Shown here: positions 1 to 6,361 of the stretch, piece by piece
Layout of the letters: each line of letters opens with the position of its first letter
Position numbering within the stretch: position 1 is the first letter of the stretch
Origin: Mariprofundus sp.
GTDB taxonomy: Bacteria > Pseudomonadota > Zetaproteobacteria > Mariprofundales > Mariprofundaceae
Assembly (NCBI GenBank): GCA_015485035.1
Contig: WFUI01000054.1
Location: 1 to 7,919 of the forward strand
Reading direction: 5' to 3'
DNA length: 7,919 nt
The notes under the pieces: model-generated
The model's input: the letters and a program-made list of their open reading frames with translations, nothing else
Told to the model about the DNA's origin: nothing
The model's database searches: none
Made by a program: the position numbers and the translations under genes

Positions 1-256
1 AATCGATGGGTTCATAATTTACATGTGCCCAGTGCGGTTCTGTCATGGTTTGCCAGTGGCGAAATGCTTCCAGACGCCAGTTCAGCAACCATTCAGGCTC
101 ATCCTTTTTGGCCGAGATATGACGAATCACATCCTCATTCAGGCCGGGCGGAAGCGTATCCGTCTCAATATCGGTGACAAAGCCGGCTTCATATTCCTGA
201 CTTGCAAAGTCTTCCGGTGTGGATTCTTCTACGGGCTGCTGTTTCACATCATTCAT
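1..256 (-). CDS. sufB: SufB, Fe-S cluster scaffold subunit, N-terminal part (cut by left edge)
   Basis: SufB is part of the cytoplasmic SufBCD scaffold complex that builds iron-sulfur clusters. Only the first 85 codons lie in the window; the gene continues beyond base 1. Reading from the ATG at 254-256 gives a protein starting MNDVKQQPVEES, followed by the typical SufB N-terminal blocks YEAGFVTDIETD, LPPGLNEDVIR, and EPEWLLNWRLEAFRHW. I recognise these from the family. The start is fixed by a strong AGGAGG-type ribosome binding site at 264-269. The gene lies 16 bases downstream of the Rrf2 regulator stop, so the two are almost certainly co-transcribed. Further suf genes (sufC, sufD, sufS) would be expected to the left but are not visible. 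Confidence 0.93.
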   Translation of the reverse strand, partial: MNDVKQQPVEESTPEDFASQEYEAGFVTDIETDTLPPGLNEDVIRHISAKKDEPEWLLNWRLEAFRHWQTMTEPHWAHVNYEPID

Positions 257-272
257 CACTGTACCTCCTGCA

Positions 273-734
273 CTAGATTTTCTCCTCATAAACAGCAATG
301 CCACGCTGCAGACGAAATACAGGCACAAAATCCTGTTCGGTCATATCGGCCAGAGAAATATCCTCAAGCGCCTGACGAACGGCCTGATTGATGCGCTTCC
401 AGTTATTGCTGGTGGAGCATACATCATGCTGATCGCAGGAGCCGCCATCATCGAGATTACATTCCGTCAGGGCAATCGACCCTTCAAACACATTGATAAT
501 ATCACGCACATTAATTTCGGTTGCCGCACGGGTCAGACGATAGCCCCCATGGGCTCCGCGTACAGAATCGAGCATGCCTTCGTGCAACAGCATTTGCAGA
601 ATTTTACTGACTGTCGGCATTGGAATATGGGTGCTGCCTGCGAGTTCCGCGGCCGAAAAACGTTCCTGCCCGGATGAGGCCATGCGCGTCATCAGCAAAA
701 TACCGTAATCCGTCAATTTGGTTAATCTGAGCAT
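273..734 (-). CDS. Rrf2-family SUF system Fe-S cluster assembly regulator
   Basis: This is a 153-residue cytoplasmic transcription factor of the Rrf2/IscR family. Its N-terminal winged helix (about residues 1-75) begins MLRLTKLTDYGILLMTRMA and carries the recognition segment MPTVSKILQML and the wing GAHGGYRLTR, both standard for the family. Three cysteines follow at C92, C100 and C106, in the place where IscR holds its cluster ligands, so it probably senses Fe-S status. I chose the ATG at 732-734: it has a GAGGTGG ribosome binding site just upstream and gives the usual family length and N-terminus. The reading frame is open 66 codons further upstream, but that part shows no family similarity and lies over the promoter. 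The gene leads the operon into sufB. A matching operator at 780-804 suggests autoregulation. It is closest to the proteobacterial SUF-regulator branch rather than IscR itself, judged by its neighbour. Confidence 0.93.
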   Translation of the reverse strand: MLRLTKLTDYGILLMTRMASSGQERFSAAELAGSTHIPMPTVSKILQMLLHEGMLDSVRGAHGGYRLTRAATEINVRDIINVFEGSIALTECNLDDGGSCDQHDVCSTSNNWKRINQAVRQALEDISLADMTEQDFVPVFRLQRGIAVYEEKI

Positions 735-779
735 GGCCACCTCTGGCGGTAGTGGAAACAAAAAAGGCCACTCCAATCT

Positions 780-804
780 ATAGGCGACCATTCTAGTCCG
801 ATTT
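780..804. promoter_or_regulatory. Putative IscR type 1-like operator over the suf-operon promoter
   Basis: Read on the plus strand, the left half is ATAGGCGACCA (780-790), the core is TTC, and the right half is TAGTCCGATTT (794-804). The published IscR type 1 consensus has halves ATASYYGACTR and YAGTCRRSTAT around a three-base A/T core. I count 19 of 25 positions matching, including the conserved GAC and GTC triplets at the right spacing. The site covers the -10 element of the regulator gene, where binding would block RNA polymerase. Negative autoregulation by the adjacent Rrf2 protein is the natural inference; binding has not been shown. Confidence 0.6.
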
Positions 805-818
805 AAAATCCGGATCAA
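790..818 (-). promoter_or_regulatory. Promoter of the Rrf2 regulator-suf operon
   Basis: On the minus strand a -35 element TTGATC (813-818) is separated by 17 bases from a -10 element TAGAAT (790-795). These match the sigma-70 consensus at 4 of 6 and 5 of 6 positions with ideal spacing. Transcription would start near 783, leaving a leader of about 50 bases before the regulator ATG at 734. An IscR-like operator overlaps the -10. Function is inferred from sequence only. Confidence 0.65.
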
Positions 819-925
819 TCCGGTACAGATTATGGGTATTCTCTGAAAACAATCCGAATCTGGCGATGGGACAAGTCCGGAACGCCACTGGTGTGGTGTG
901 AATGTATGGTGAGAGCATTGCCTTT

Positions 926-954
926 TTGGCAAATTCCCCCTATGGTGTTAGAGC
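926..954 (+). promoter_or_regulatory. Weak candidate promoter for the RCK-containing CPA2 antiporter
   Basis: TTGGCA (926-931) is 17 bases upstream of TAGAGC (949-954). The -35 is a 5 of 6 match but the -10 is only 3 of 6. The -35 sits in the arm of a small inverted repeat, TTGCC and GGCAA around five T residues (918-932). It is the best spaced pair I found ahead of the gene, but it is weak. Confidence 0.25.
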
Positions 955-997
955 TTGTTTACATGAATTCTGGCTGTAACGATTCATCGGAGGTGCG

Positions 998-2668
998 GTG
1001 GAATACAGTTATTTGAATGATATGCTGGTGATGCTGGCTGCGACGGCCCTGGCTGTGGCGCTGTGTCTGCGTATGCAGTTGTCGCCAATTCTGGCTTATC
1101 TCGCTGTCGGGGTGATTGTGGGGCCGTTCGGCACAGGTCTGGTCAACGATGTCGAGCATATCAGGATATTTGCCGAATTCGGCGTCGTCTTCCTGCTATT
1201 CTCCATCGGGCTGGAGTTTTCCGTAGCACTGCTAATACGCATGAAAGCCGCGGTGTTGGGGCTCGGCAGTGCCCAGGTATGGCTTACTGCGGCAGTCACA
1301 GCGGCAGTGGCTTTTTTGCTCGGACTCAGCCCGGAAAGCGCACTGATTCTGGGTGGTATCATCGCGATGTCATCGACTGCGCTGGTCACCAAACAACTGG
1401 CGGATCAGGTGGAGCTTCACACGCGTCACGGCCGCAATAGTCTGGGTATTCTGCTGTTTCAGGATTTGATGGTGGTGCCGTTTCTCATTCTGGTGACCAG
1501 CCTGACCGGTGCAACCACCGATATATCGATGCTGACTGTAGCCATTACCCTGAGCGAAGCCGGACTGGCGCTGCTGGTTATCTTTGCTTTTGGGCGCTGG
1601 GTACTCAGGCCTTTATTCAGGGAGGTGGCGCGATTCCGTGCCGCCGAGTTATTTACATTAACGGTGTTGCTGATTGTGCTCTGCTCAGCATGGATTACCT
1701 ACAGTATCGGGATGTCGTTTGAGCTGGGTGCTTTTCTGGCCGGTGTTATGCTCAGCGAGACCGAATTCAAACACCAGGTGGAATCAGAAATTCGTCCGTT
1801 CAGGGATCTGTTGCTGGGATTGTTTTTTATCACCATTGGCATGATGCTGGATATTTCCATGTTGCCGTCTATCTGGTCGCCGGTGCTGATTTTGCTTGTG
1901 GCACTGATTCTGTTCAAATGCGCCAGCATTGCCCTGTTTTGTCGTCTGGGTGGCTGGAATAGCGCTGTTTCTCTGCGTACCGGGGTGGTTCTGGCGCATG
2001 GCGGCGAGTTCGGTTTTGCGATTCTGATCCTGGCCATGGGTGGTGGCATTCTTGGGCCGAATGAGGGGCAGATTGTGCTGGCTGCCATGCTGTTCAGCAT
2101 GGCACTGGCACCGATTCTGATCCGCCATAACGGCAAAATCGCAGCATTCCTGCTACCACGCTCCACCCAACAGAGTCGCAAGGAAATCAGTGATCGTATT
2201 CTGGCAACATCAAGCACCCTGAATCACCACGTCATCGTCTGCGGTTATGGTCGGGTTGGCAGACATGCCATCGGGTTTCTGATCGGTCAGCGTATTCCGT
2301 GCATGGCGATTGATCTGGAACCGGAACAGGTACAGCGCGGTATGGAAGCAAAACACCCGGTCTCCTACGGTGATGCAGGCAGCCTGTCCTTGCTGCGCGC
2401 CTGTGGACTGGTACGTGCGTCTGCACTGGTAATCAGCATGATCGATTTCAATACGGTCATGAAAATCATTACCCGGGTGCGCTCCGTGGATAGCAAATTA
2501 CCGATCATTGTCAGAACACGAAAGGAAATGCACCTGTATCAACTCTACCAGGCCGGAGCAACAGAAGTGATTGCCGATACGTTTGGCAGCGATCAGATGA
2601 TCACGGCCGAGATACTGGCGCGATCAGGACTCCGGGGTTCCGGGGCCAGGGACAGGCCAGATGCCTAA
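998..2668 (+). CDS. CPA2-family monovalent cation:proton antiporter with C-terminal RCK (TrkA-N) domain, Kef-like
   Basis: This is a 556-residue inner-membrane protein predicted to exchange K+ or Na+ for protons. Residues about 8-385 form the hydrophobic Na+/H+ exchanger domain with many membrane segments. The ion-site motif is LLFQD with Q155-D156, and HGGEFGF (334-340) and GMMLD are further family motifs. From residue 409 a Rossmann domain starts, HHVIVCGYGRVGR, with glycines G416, G418 and G421 and the acidic D439 at the end of the second strand. This predicts binding of NAD(H) or a similar nucleotide. No TrkA-C domain follows. I chose GTG at 998 because GGAGG sits at 989-993; the first in-frame ATG, at 1022, lacks such a site. 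Like KefB/KefC it may be gated by the soluble domain, but the ion and the ligand cannot be read from sequence, so no gene symbol is given. It is transcribed divergently from the SUF regulator and convergently to the exchanger gene. Confidence 0.9.
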   Translation: MEYSYLNDMLVMLAATALAVALCLRMQLSPILAYLAVGVIVGPFGTGLVNDVEHIRIFAEFGVVFLLFSIGLEFSVALLIRMKAAVLGLGSAQVWLTAAVTAAVAFLLGLSPESALILGGIIAMSSTALVTKQLADQVELHTRHGRNSLGILLFQDLMVVPFLILVTSLTGATTDISMLTVAITLSEAGLALLVIFAFGRWVLRPLFREVARFRAAELFTLTVLLIVLCSAWITYSIGMSFELGAFLAGVMLSETEFKHQVESEIRPFRDLLLGLFFITIGMMLDISMLPSIWSPVLILLVALILFKCASIALFCRLGGWNSAVSLRTGVVLAHGGEFGFAILILAMGGGILGPNEGQIVLAAMLFSMALAPILIRHNGKIAAFLLPRSTQQSRKEISDRILATSSTLNHHVIVCGYGRVGRHAIGFLIGQRIPCMAIDLEPEQVQRGMEAKHPVSYGDAGSLSLLRACGLVRASALVISMIDFNTVMKIITRVRSVDSKLPIIVRTRKEMHLYQLYQAGATEVIADTFGSDQMITAEILARSGLRGSGARDRPDA

Positions 2669-3636
2669 GCCTGCAAAAAAAGAAGATACAGATAAGCGGC
2701 AAAACCGCTCAGCAACAATGCGCCTTCGAAGCGATTGACTTTCCCCAGTTTTAAACCGAATGAGACCATTAACAGGGCAATGGTAAAACCCAGCATGATC
2801 GGAAAGTCACGCAACAATGCCGGCGCAGCAAATGTCCCGGGGTAAATCAGCGCCGGCATAGCCAGGACCGCCAGCAGGTTGAACATGTTCGAGCCGATGA
2901 CATTACCGATTGCCATATCCGCTTCGCCTTTCAGTGCACTGGTAATTGATGCGACCAGCTCCGGCAGGCTGGTACCAATTGCCACAATGGTTAAGCCGAT
3001 CACCAGATCACTGACACCGAGAGCATGGGCGACTTCCACTGCGCCCCATACCACCATACGGGAACTGGCCATGAGCACCAGCAGGCCAACCATGAACCAG
3101 AAAACGGATTGTCGCATCGTCATTTGATCCGGAATGGATTCTGTGAATTCCTGTACCAGAGGATCATGCCTGTCCTTCAGTCCGATACGGGCAATCCAGA
3201 TCAGCATGAGAACAAGCCCTGTAAGCAGCATCACGCCGTCGAAAAAATCCAGTTCACCATCAGACATCAGTGCAAATGCAAATGCCGTCACCAGAAACAG
3301 CACCGGTATTTCTCTGCGCAATGTCATAGATTTAACGGCCAGCGGCATGATTAATGCCGTAACCCCCAACACCAGCCCGATATTGGCAATATTGGAACCA
3401 ATGGCATTGCCGATACCGAGATCACGATTTGCATCCAGAGCTGCCATGGCAGCAACAATCATTTCAGGTAGTGAGGTACCGATGCTGACGATCGTCAATC
3501 CGATCACCATCGGTGGTACGCGCAGGTTTCTGGCTACAGACGATGCACCGTCCACAAAACGGTCAGCACTCCAGACCAGCAACATAATACCTGTCAGAAT
3601 CGCTGCAACAGGCCATAAGATGTCAGGAACCGGCAT
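2665..3636 (-). CDS. CaCA-family calcium/sodium antiporter, YrbG-like
   Basis: This is a 323-residue inner-membrane exchanger of the Ca2+:cation antiporter family, predicted to swap Na+ or H+ against Ca2+. It shows the two inverted alpha repeats that define the family. The first has GTSLPE at 53-58 and GNAIGSN at 76-82. The second has GTSLPE at 221-226 and GNVIGSN at 244-250. The acidic residues E58 and E226 are the expected ion ligands. A hydrophilic stretch at about 152-176 is the central loop between the halves. The length is normal for bacterial members such as E. coli YrbG. The ATG at 3634-3636 has no clear ribosome binding site and begins 18 bases after the purC stop, so translational coupling to purC is plausible. 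The stop codon overlaps that of the convergent antiporter gene. Seven T residues near the 3' end encode part of the hydrophobic C-terminus. Confidence 0.92.
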   Translation of the reverse strand: MPVPDILWPVAAILTGIMLLVWSADRFVDGASSVARNLRVPPMVIGLTIVSIGTSLPEMIVAAMAALDANRDLGIGNAIGSNIANIGLVLGVTALIMPLAVKSMTLRREIPVLFLVTAFAFALMSDGELDFFDGVMLLTGLVLMLIWIARIGLKDRHDPLVQEFTESIPDQMTMRQSVFWFMVGLLVLMASSRMVVWGAVEVAHALGVSDLVIGLTIVAIGTSLPELVASITSALKGEADMAIGNVIGSNMFNLLAVLAMPALIYPGTFAAPALLRDFPIMLGFTIALLMVSFGLKLGKVNRFEGALLLSGFAAYLYLLFLQA

Positions 3637-3654
3637 GAGTATGAACAGCCCGGA

Positions 3655-4545
3655 TTAAGCCGAACCGGTCAGGCGCTCCAGCGCTTCGCGGTATTTTTCC
3701 GCCGTTCTGTTTTTAATACTGTCCGGCAGTTCAGGTGCGGGCGCTTTTTTATCCCAGTCCTGTGTTTCCAGCCAGTCACGAACAATTTGTTTATCAAAGC
3801 TGGGCGGGCTGATGCCGGGCTGATATTCCGATACTGGCCAGAAACGCGAGGAGTCCGGTGTCAGCACTTCATCAATTAAATAAAGCGTATTATCCTTATC
3901 AAGCCCGAATTCAAATTTGGTATCGGCAATGATGATACCTTTCTCCAGTGCGAAAGTCGCAGCTTCTTTATATAGAGACAGGCTTATCTGACGAACCTGC
4001 TCGGCCAACGCTGTGCCGATCAGATCGCACATCCGTTCAAAATCAATATTTTCGTCATGTTCGCCGGCATCGGCTTTGGTCGAGGGTGTGAAAATCGGTT
4101 GTGGTAACTGGTCGGCCAACTGCAGCCCCGAGGGTAGTTCGATGCCACAGACGGACCCCTGCTTTTGATATTCTTTCCAGCCGGAGCCAATCAGGTAACC
4201 ACGCACGATTGCTTCAATCGGTAGCGGTTTGAGGCGTTTCACGACAATCGCATGTGATGCCACGCGGCGGCGCTCTTCCGGATCGGGAATGGCTTCTTCC
4301 AACGGCATATCGGATACCTGATTGGGTACAATATGGGACAGTTTGTTAAACCAGAAAGCTGATACGGCATTCAATACCGCACCCTTACCGGGAATAGGGG
4401 TCGGCAGAATTACGTCAAAAGCTGACAGGCGATCGGTGGTAACAATCAGGATATGATCATCATCAATTTCATACATATCACGTACTTTGCCGCTGTGCAG
4501 CAGCTTCAGACAGGTAATCTCGGCATGCATCATGGGAGAAGACAT
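3655..4545 (-). CDS. purC: PurC, SAICAR synthetase
   Basis: PurC is phosphoribosylaminoimidazole-succinocarboxamide synthase, the cytoplasmic enzyme that joins CAIR and aspartate with ATP in de novo purine synthesis. The 296-residue protein contains SGKVRDMYE (18-26, nucleotide-binding hairpin), [18 protein letters not shown] from 38, [22 protein letters not shown] (207-214) and the signature [12 protein letters not shown] (225-236). It belongs to the longer bacterial version of the enzyme, about 290-300 residues, rather than the roughly 237-residue form of E. coli. The ATG at 4543-4545 is supported by AAGGAG at 4551-4556, five bases upstream; M5 and M6 are alternatives without such support. 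It is followed by the calcium exchanger gene and diverges from the short antiporter gene. A TATAAT box and a palindrome lie upstream. Confidence 0.97.
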   Translation of the reverse strand: MSSPMMHAEITCLKLLHSGKVRDMYEIDDDHILIVTTDRLSAFDVILPTPIPGKGAVLNAVSAFWFNKLSHIVPNQVSDMPLEEAIPDPEERRRVASHAIVVKRLKPLPIEAIVRGYLIGSGWKEYQKQGSVCGIELPSGLQLADQLPQPIFTPSTKADAGEHDENIDFERMCDLIGTALAEQVRQISLSLYKEAATFALEKGIIIADTKFEFGLDKDNTLYLIDEVLTPDSSRFWPVSEYQPGISPPSFDKQIVRDWLETQDWDKKAPAPELPDSIKNRTAEKYREALERLTGSA

Positions 4546-4594
4546 CGGGGCTCCTTGAATAAACGTAGGCGGCGAAAAATGCCCGAAGTGAATT

Positions 4595-4610
4595 CATCGC
4601 ACAAGCGATG
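4595..4610 (-). repeat. Small hairpin in the purC leader
   Basis: The arms CATCGC (4595-4600) and GCGATG (4605-4610) form a perfect 6-bp stem around a four-base loop. If purC starts near 4620, this stem stands close to the 5' end of its leader and could stabilise the message. There is no T tract, so it is not a terminator. Confidence 0.4.
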
Positions 4611-4626
4611 CCCCCGTTCAAAACCG

Positions 4627-4632
4627 ATTATA
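4627..4632 (-). promoter_or_regulatory. -10 element of a likely purC promoter
   Basis: The minus strand reads TATAAT at 4627-4632, a perfect -10. No good -35 lies 16-18 bases upstream; that place is occupied by the palindrome at 4639-4656. Such a promoter could depend on an activator or simply tolerate a weak -35. The start of transcription would be near 4620, about 75 bases before the purC ATG. Confidence 0.5.
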
Positions 4633-4638
4633 TACAGA

Positions 4639-4656
4639 CGCAAACGGAAATTTGCG
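4639..4656. promoter_or_regulatory. Palindrome CGCAAA-N6-TTTGCG, possible operator in the purC/antiporter divergent region
   Basis: CGCAAA (4639-4644) and TTTGCG (4651-4656) form a perfect inverted repeat with a six-base spacer. It sits in the -35 zone of the purC -10 element. The half-sites look like those of the enterobacterial PurR box, ACGCAAACGTTTGCGT, but here the arms are set further apart, so a PurR site is not established. It may serve purC, the antiporter gene, or both. Confidence 0.45.
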
Positions 4657-4663
4657 GTAGATT

Positions 4664-4686
4664 TTGCATGCAATCAGGCCTGCATG
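4664..4686. repeat. Overlapping palindromes in the leader of the short antiporter gene
   Basis: TTGCATGCAA (4664-4673) is a perfect 10-bp palindrome. Part of it, CATGCA (4667-4672), also pairs with TGCATG (4681-4686) across an 8-base spacer. They lie 34-56 bases before the antiporter ATG, where an operator or an RNA stem would act. TTTGC recurs at 4651, 4663 and 4688, so the region has repeated half-site-like words. Confidence 0.4.
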
Positions 4687-4719
4687 ATTTGCGATATCAT
4701 ACGTAAAAAAGGATCGGCA

Positions 4720-5898
4720 ATGCATCTGGATCCCATGATGATGAATGTTACGATTGTATTATCGGTAGCACTGGCTATCGGTTATCTGGCCGTGCGTGTG
4801 GGCTTGCCGATTGTCGTGGCCTATATCATTTCCGGCATCATGCTCGGCCCGTCGGTGATGGGTATTATCAATGATCAGGAAACAGTTACCCGTGTGGGAG
4901 AAATCGGCGTGGTGATGTTGCTGTTTTTTGTGGGCATGGAAGTGTCTATTCCCAATTTGATGAAGCGCTGGCGTATCGCTGTGATTGGGACTGCAATCCA
5001 GATTGCAATCAGTGTCGTGGTATGTCTGGGGTTGGTATGGGCATTTCAGCTGCCCGCCAATCTTGGCATTCTTTTCGGTTTTATGGTTTCACTTTCCAGT
5101 ACTGCCGTCGTTCTCAAAGAGCTGCAGGATGCCGGCGAAATGGATGCACCATTCGGACAGAACGCCGTTGGCGTACTACTGGTTCAGGATATGGCCATTG
5201 TACCCATGATGATTATTCTTAGCCTGATCGGGGATAACGAAATTCACGCCACTGAATTATTCAAGCAGGTGATCGGTGGTGTGGTTCTGCTGTCCATTGC
5301 CATTTATCTGATTAAAACGGGCATGTTGCATATCCCCCAGTTCCTCAAAGGGAGTGTGGAAAAGCGGGTGTTGCTGGGATTGCTTCTATGCCTGTCTGCA
5401 GCCACGCTGACATCATGGCTGGGCCTTTCCCCCGGTCTTGGTGCATTTCTGGCCGGTATGGTACTGGCATCAAGTGATCAGTCCGACTGGATCCATGAAC
5501 ATCTGGAGTCGGTATATGTAATTTTCGTGATGATTTTTTTCCTGTCTGTCGGCATGATGGTGGATACGCATTATCTAATGGCTCATCTGCCATTGGTCAT
5601 CGGTGCAACCGCAGTGGTATTTCTGTTTAATGCCGGCGTGAATGTGTTTGTGATGCGCGCACTCGGCGAGAGTTGGGGCATGGCCCTGATTACCGGCGGA
5701 TTACTGAGCCAGATTGGGGAGTTTTCATTCTTGCTGGCTTCGGTCGGTACTTTTGCAGGGATTCTCAGCCGGGATCTGCACGAGTTGACAGTTATCGTGA
5801 TTGCCATGACCTTGCTGTTCAGCCCGGTCTGGATGATGATGACCAAATGGCTGGCAAGACAACAGGGGCTGTTGCCCGACAGGCCGGGAATCCAGTGA
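4720..5898 (+). CDS. Short CPA2-family cation:proton antiporter, membrane domain only
   Basis: This is a 392-residue inner-membrane protein made almost entirely of hydrophobic segments, predicted to exchange a monovalent cation for protons. The family motifs are VGMEVSIP, VLLVQD with Q156-D157 in the ion site, LGAFLAGMVL, LSVGMMVD and QIGEFSF (331-337). It ends a few residues after the last membrane segment, so the NAD-binding RCK domain of Kef proteins is absent; no frameshift or remnant follows. I chose the ATG at 4720 because AAAGGA ends seven bases before it and the protein then begins directly at the first membrane helix. The frame stays open upstream to 4453, but that part is basic, non-family sequence over the purC start. 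It is 17 bases ahead of gloA, so a two-gene operon is likely. The transported ion and any regulatory partner are unknown. Confidence 0.9.
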   Translation: MHLDPMMMNVTIVLSVALAIGYLAVRVGLPIVVAYIISGIMLGPSVMGIINDQETVTRVGEIGVVMLLFFVGMEVSIPNLMKRWRIAVIGTAIQIAISVVVCLGLVWAFQLPANLGILFGFMVSLSSTAVVLKELQDAGEMDAPFGQNAVGVLLVQDMAIVPMMIILSLIGDNEIHATELFKQVIGGVVLLSIAIYLIKTGMLHIPQFLKGSVEKRVLLGLLLCLSAATLTSWLGLSPGLGAFLAGMVLASSDQSDWIHEHLESVYVIFVMIFFLSVGMMVDTHYLMAHLPLVIGATAVVFLFNAGVNVFVMRALGESWGMALITGGLLSQIGEFSFLLASVGTFAGILSRDLHELTVIVIAMTLLFSPVWMMMTKWLARQQGLLPDRPGIQ

Positions 5899-5915
5899 AG
5901 ACGGGGTAAGTTACG

Positions 5916-6299
5916 ATGCGTTTATTGCATACCATGATTCGAGTCAGTGATTTGGAAAAATCGATTGATTTCTATACCCGCATTATGGGCATGCGGCTGT
6001 TGCGACGTAAGGACTATCCCGGCGGCAGGTTTACACTGGCTTTTGTCGGTTATGGTGACGAAGCGGATACGGCAGTTATTGAATTAACCTGGAACTGGGA
6101 CACCACCTCTTATGATCTGGGCAATGCTTTTGGTCATATCGCCATTGCTGTAGATGATATCTATACGGTATGTGACCGCATACGTTGCGATGGTGGTATT
6201 ATCAGCCGAGAACCCGGCCCGATGAAACACGGTGATACGGTCATTGCCTTTGTCCGCGATCCCGATGGTTATGCGATAGAATTGATAGAAAAACAGTGA
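5916..6299 (+). CDS. gloA: GloA, glyoxalase I (lactoylglutathione lyase)
   Basis: GloA converts the hemithioacetal of methylglyoxal and glutathione into S-lactoylglutathione in the cytoplasm, the first step of methylglyoxal detoxification. The 127-residue protein starts MRLLHTMIRVSDLEKSIDFY and is close to E. coli GloA along its whole length. All four metal ligands are present at the same positions as in E. coli: H5, E56, H74 and E122. The GHIA and DPDGYAIELIE blocks are intact. It lacks the short C-terminal tail of the E. coli enzyme. The ATG at 5916 follows the antiporter stop by 17 bases, with GGGG at 5903-5906 as a modest ribosome binding site. The pairing with a Kef-type membrane protein fits a role in electrophile defence, since Kef activity in E. 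coli responds to glutathione adducts. A terminator follows directly. Confidence 0.97.
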   Translation: MRLLHTMIRVSDLEKSIDFYTRIMGMRLLRRKDYPGGRFTLAFVGYGDEADTAVIELTWNWDTTSYDLGNAFGHIAIAVDDIYTVCDRIRCDGGIISREPGPMKHGDTVIAFVRDPDGYAIELIEKQ

Positions 6300-6305
6300 T
6301 AAAAC

Positions 6306-6343
6306 AACAAGGGGTTCGTTAGCATGGCAACGAACCCCTTGTT
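6306..6343. terminator. Bidirectional intrinsic terminator between gloA and the cytochrome gene
   Basis: The arms 6306-6320 and 6329-6343 form a perfect 15-bp stem, with GGGGTTCGTT facing AACGAACCCC, around an 8-base loop. On the plus strand the stem ends in a run of four T residues. On the minus strand it is followed by TTGTTGTTTTATC-type T-rich sequence made from 6297-6310. It lies 6 bases after the gloA stop and 18 bases after the stop of the convergent cytochrome gene, so it can end both transcripts. Confidence 0.92.
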
Positions 6344-6361
6344 TTCCTGCAAGAAATTATT

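Noticed and set aside
219..677. A 152-codon open frame antisense to the SUF regulator
   Set aside because: The minus strand encodes a clear Rrf2 protein over the same bases; the antisense product has no recognisable domain.
735..932. A 66-codon N-terminal extension of the SUF regulator reading frame
   Set aside because: It has no Rrf2 similarity, its start lacks a ribosome binding site, and it would cover the promoter and operator at 780-818.
918..932. TTGCC-TTTTT-GGCAA hairpin as a terminator
   Set aside because: The stem is only 5 bp with no T tract after it, and no gene ends nearby.
1699..2217. A 172-codon open frame antisense to the first antiporter
   Set aside because: The translation has no recognisable motif and an odd composition; it mirrors the hydrophobic codon pattern of the real gene on the other strand.
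2633..2681. Possible terminator between the convergent antiporter and exchanger genes
   Set aside because: Only 4-bp stems were found and no T tract follows them on either strand; the run of seven A residues lies inside the exchanger coding region.
3134..3658. A 174-codon open frame antisense to the calcium exchanger
   Set aside because: It is a shadow of the exchanger codons, Ser/Ile/Pro-rich with no family features and no ribosome binding site.
4453..4719. An 89-codon upstream extension of the short antiporter frame
   Set aside because: It overlaps the purC start on the other strand, is basic and non-membrane in character, and the ATG at 4720 has a good ribosome binding site.
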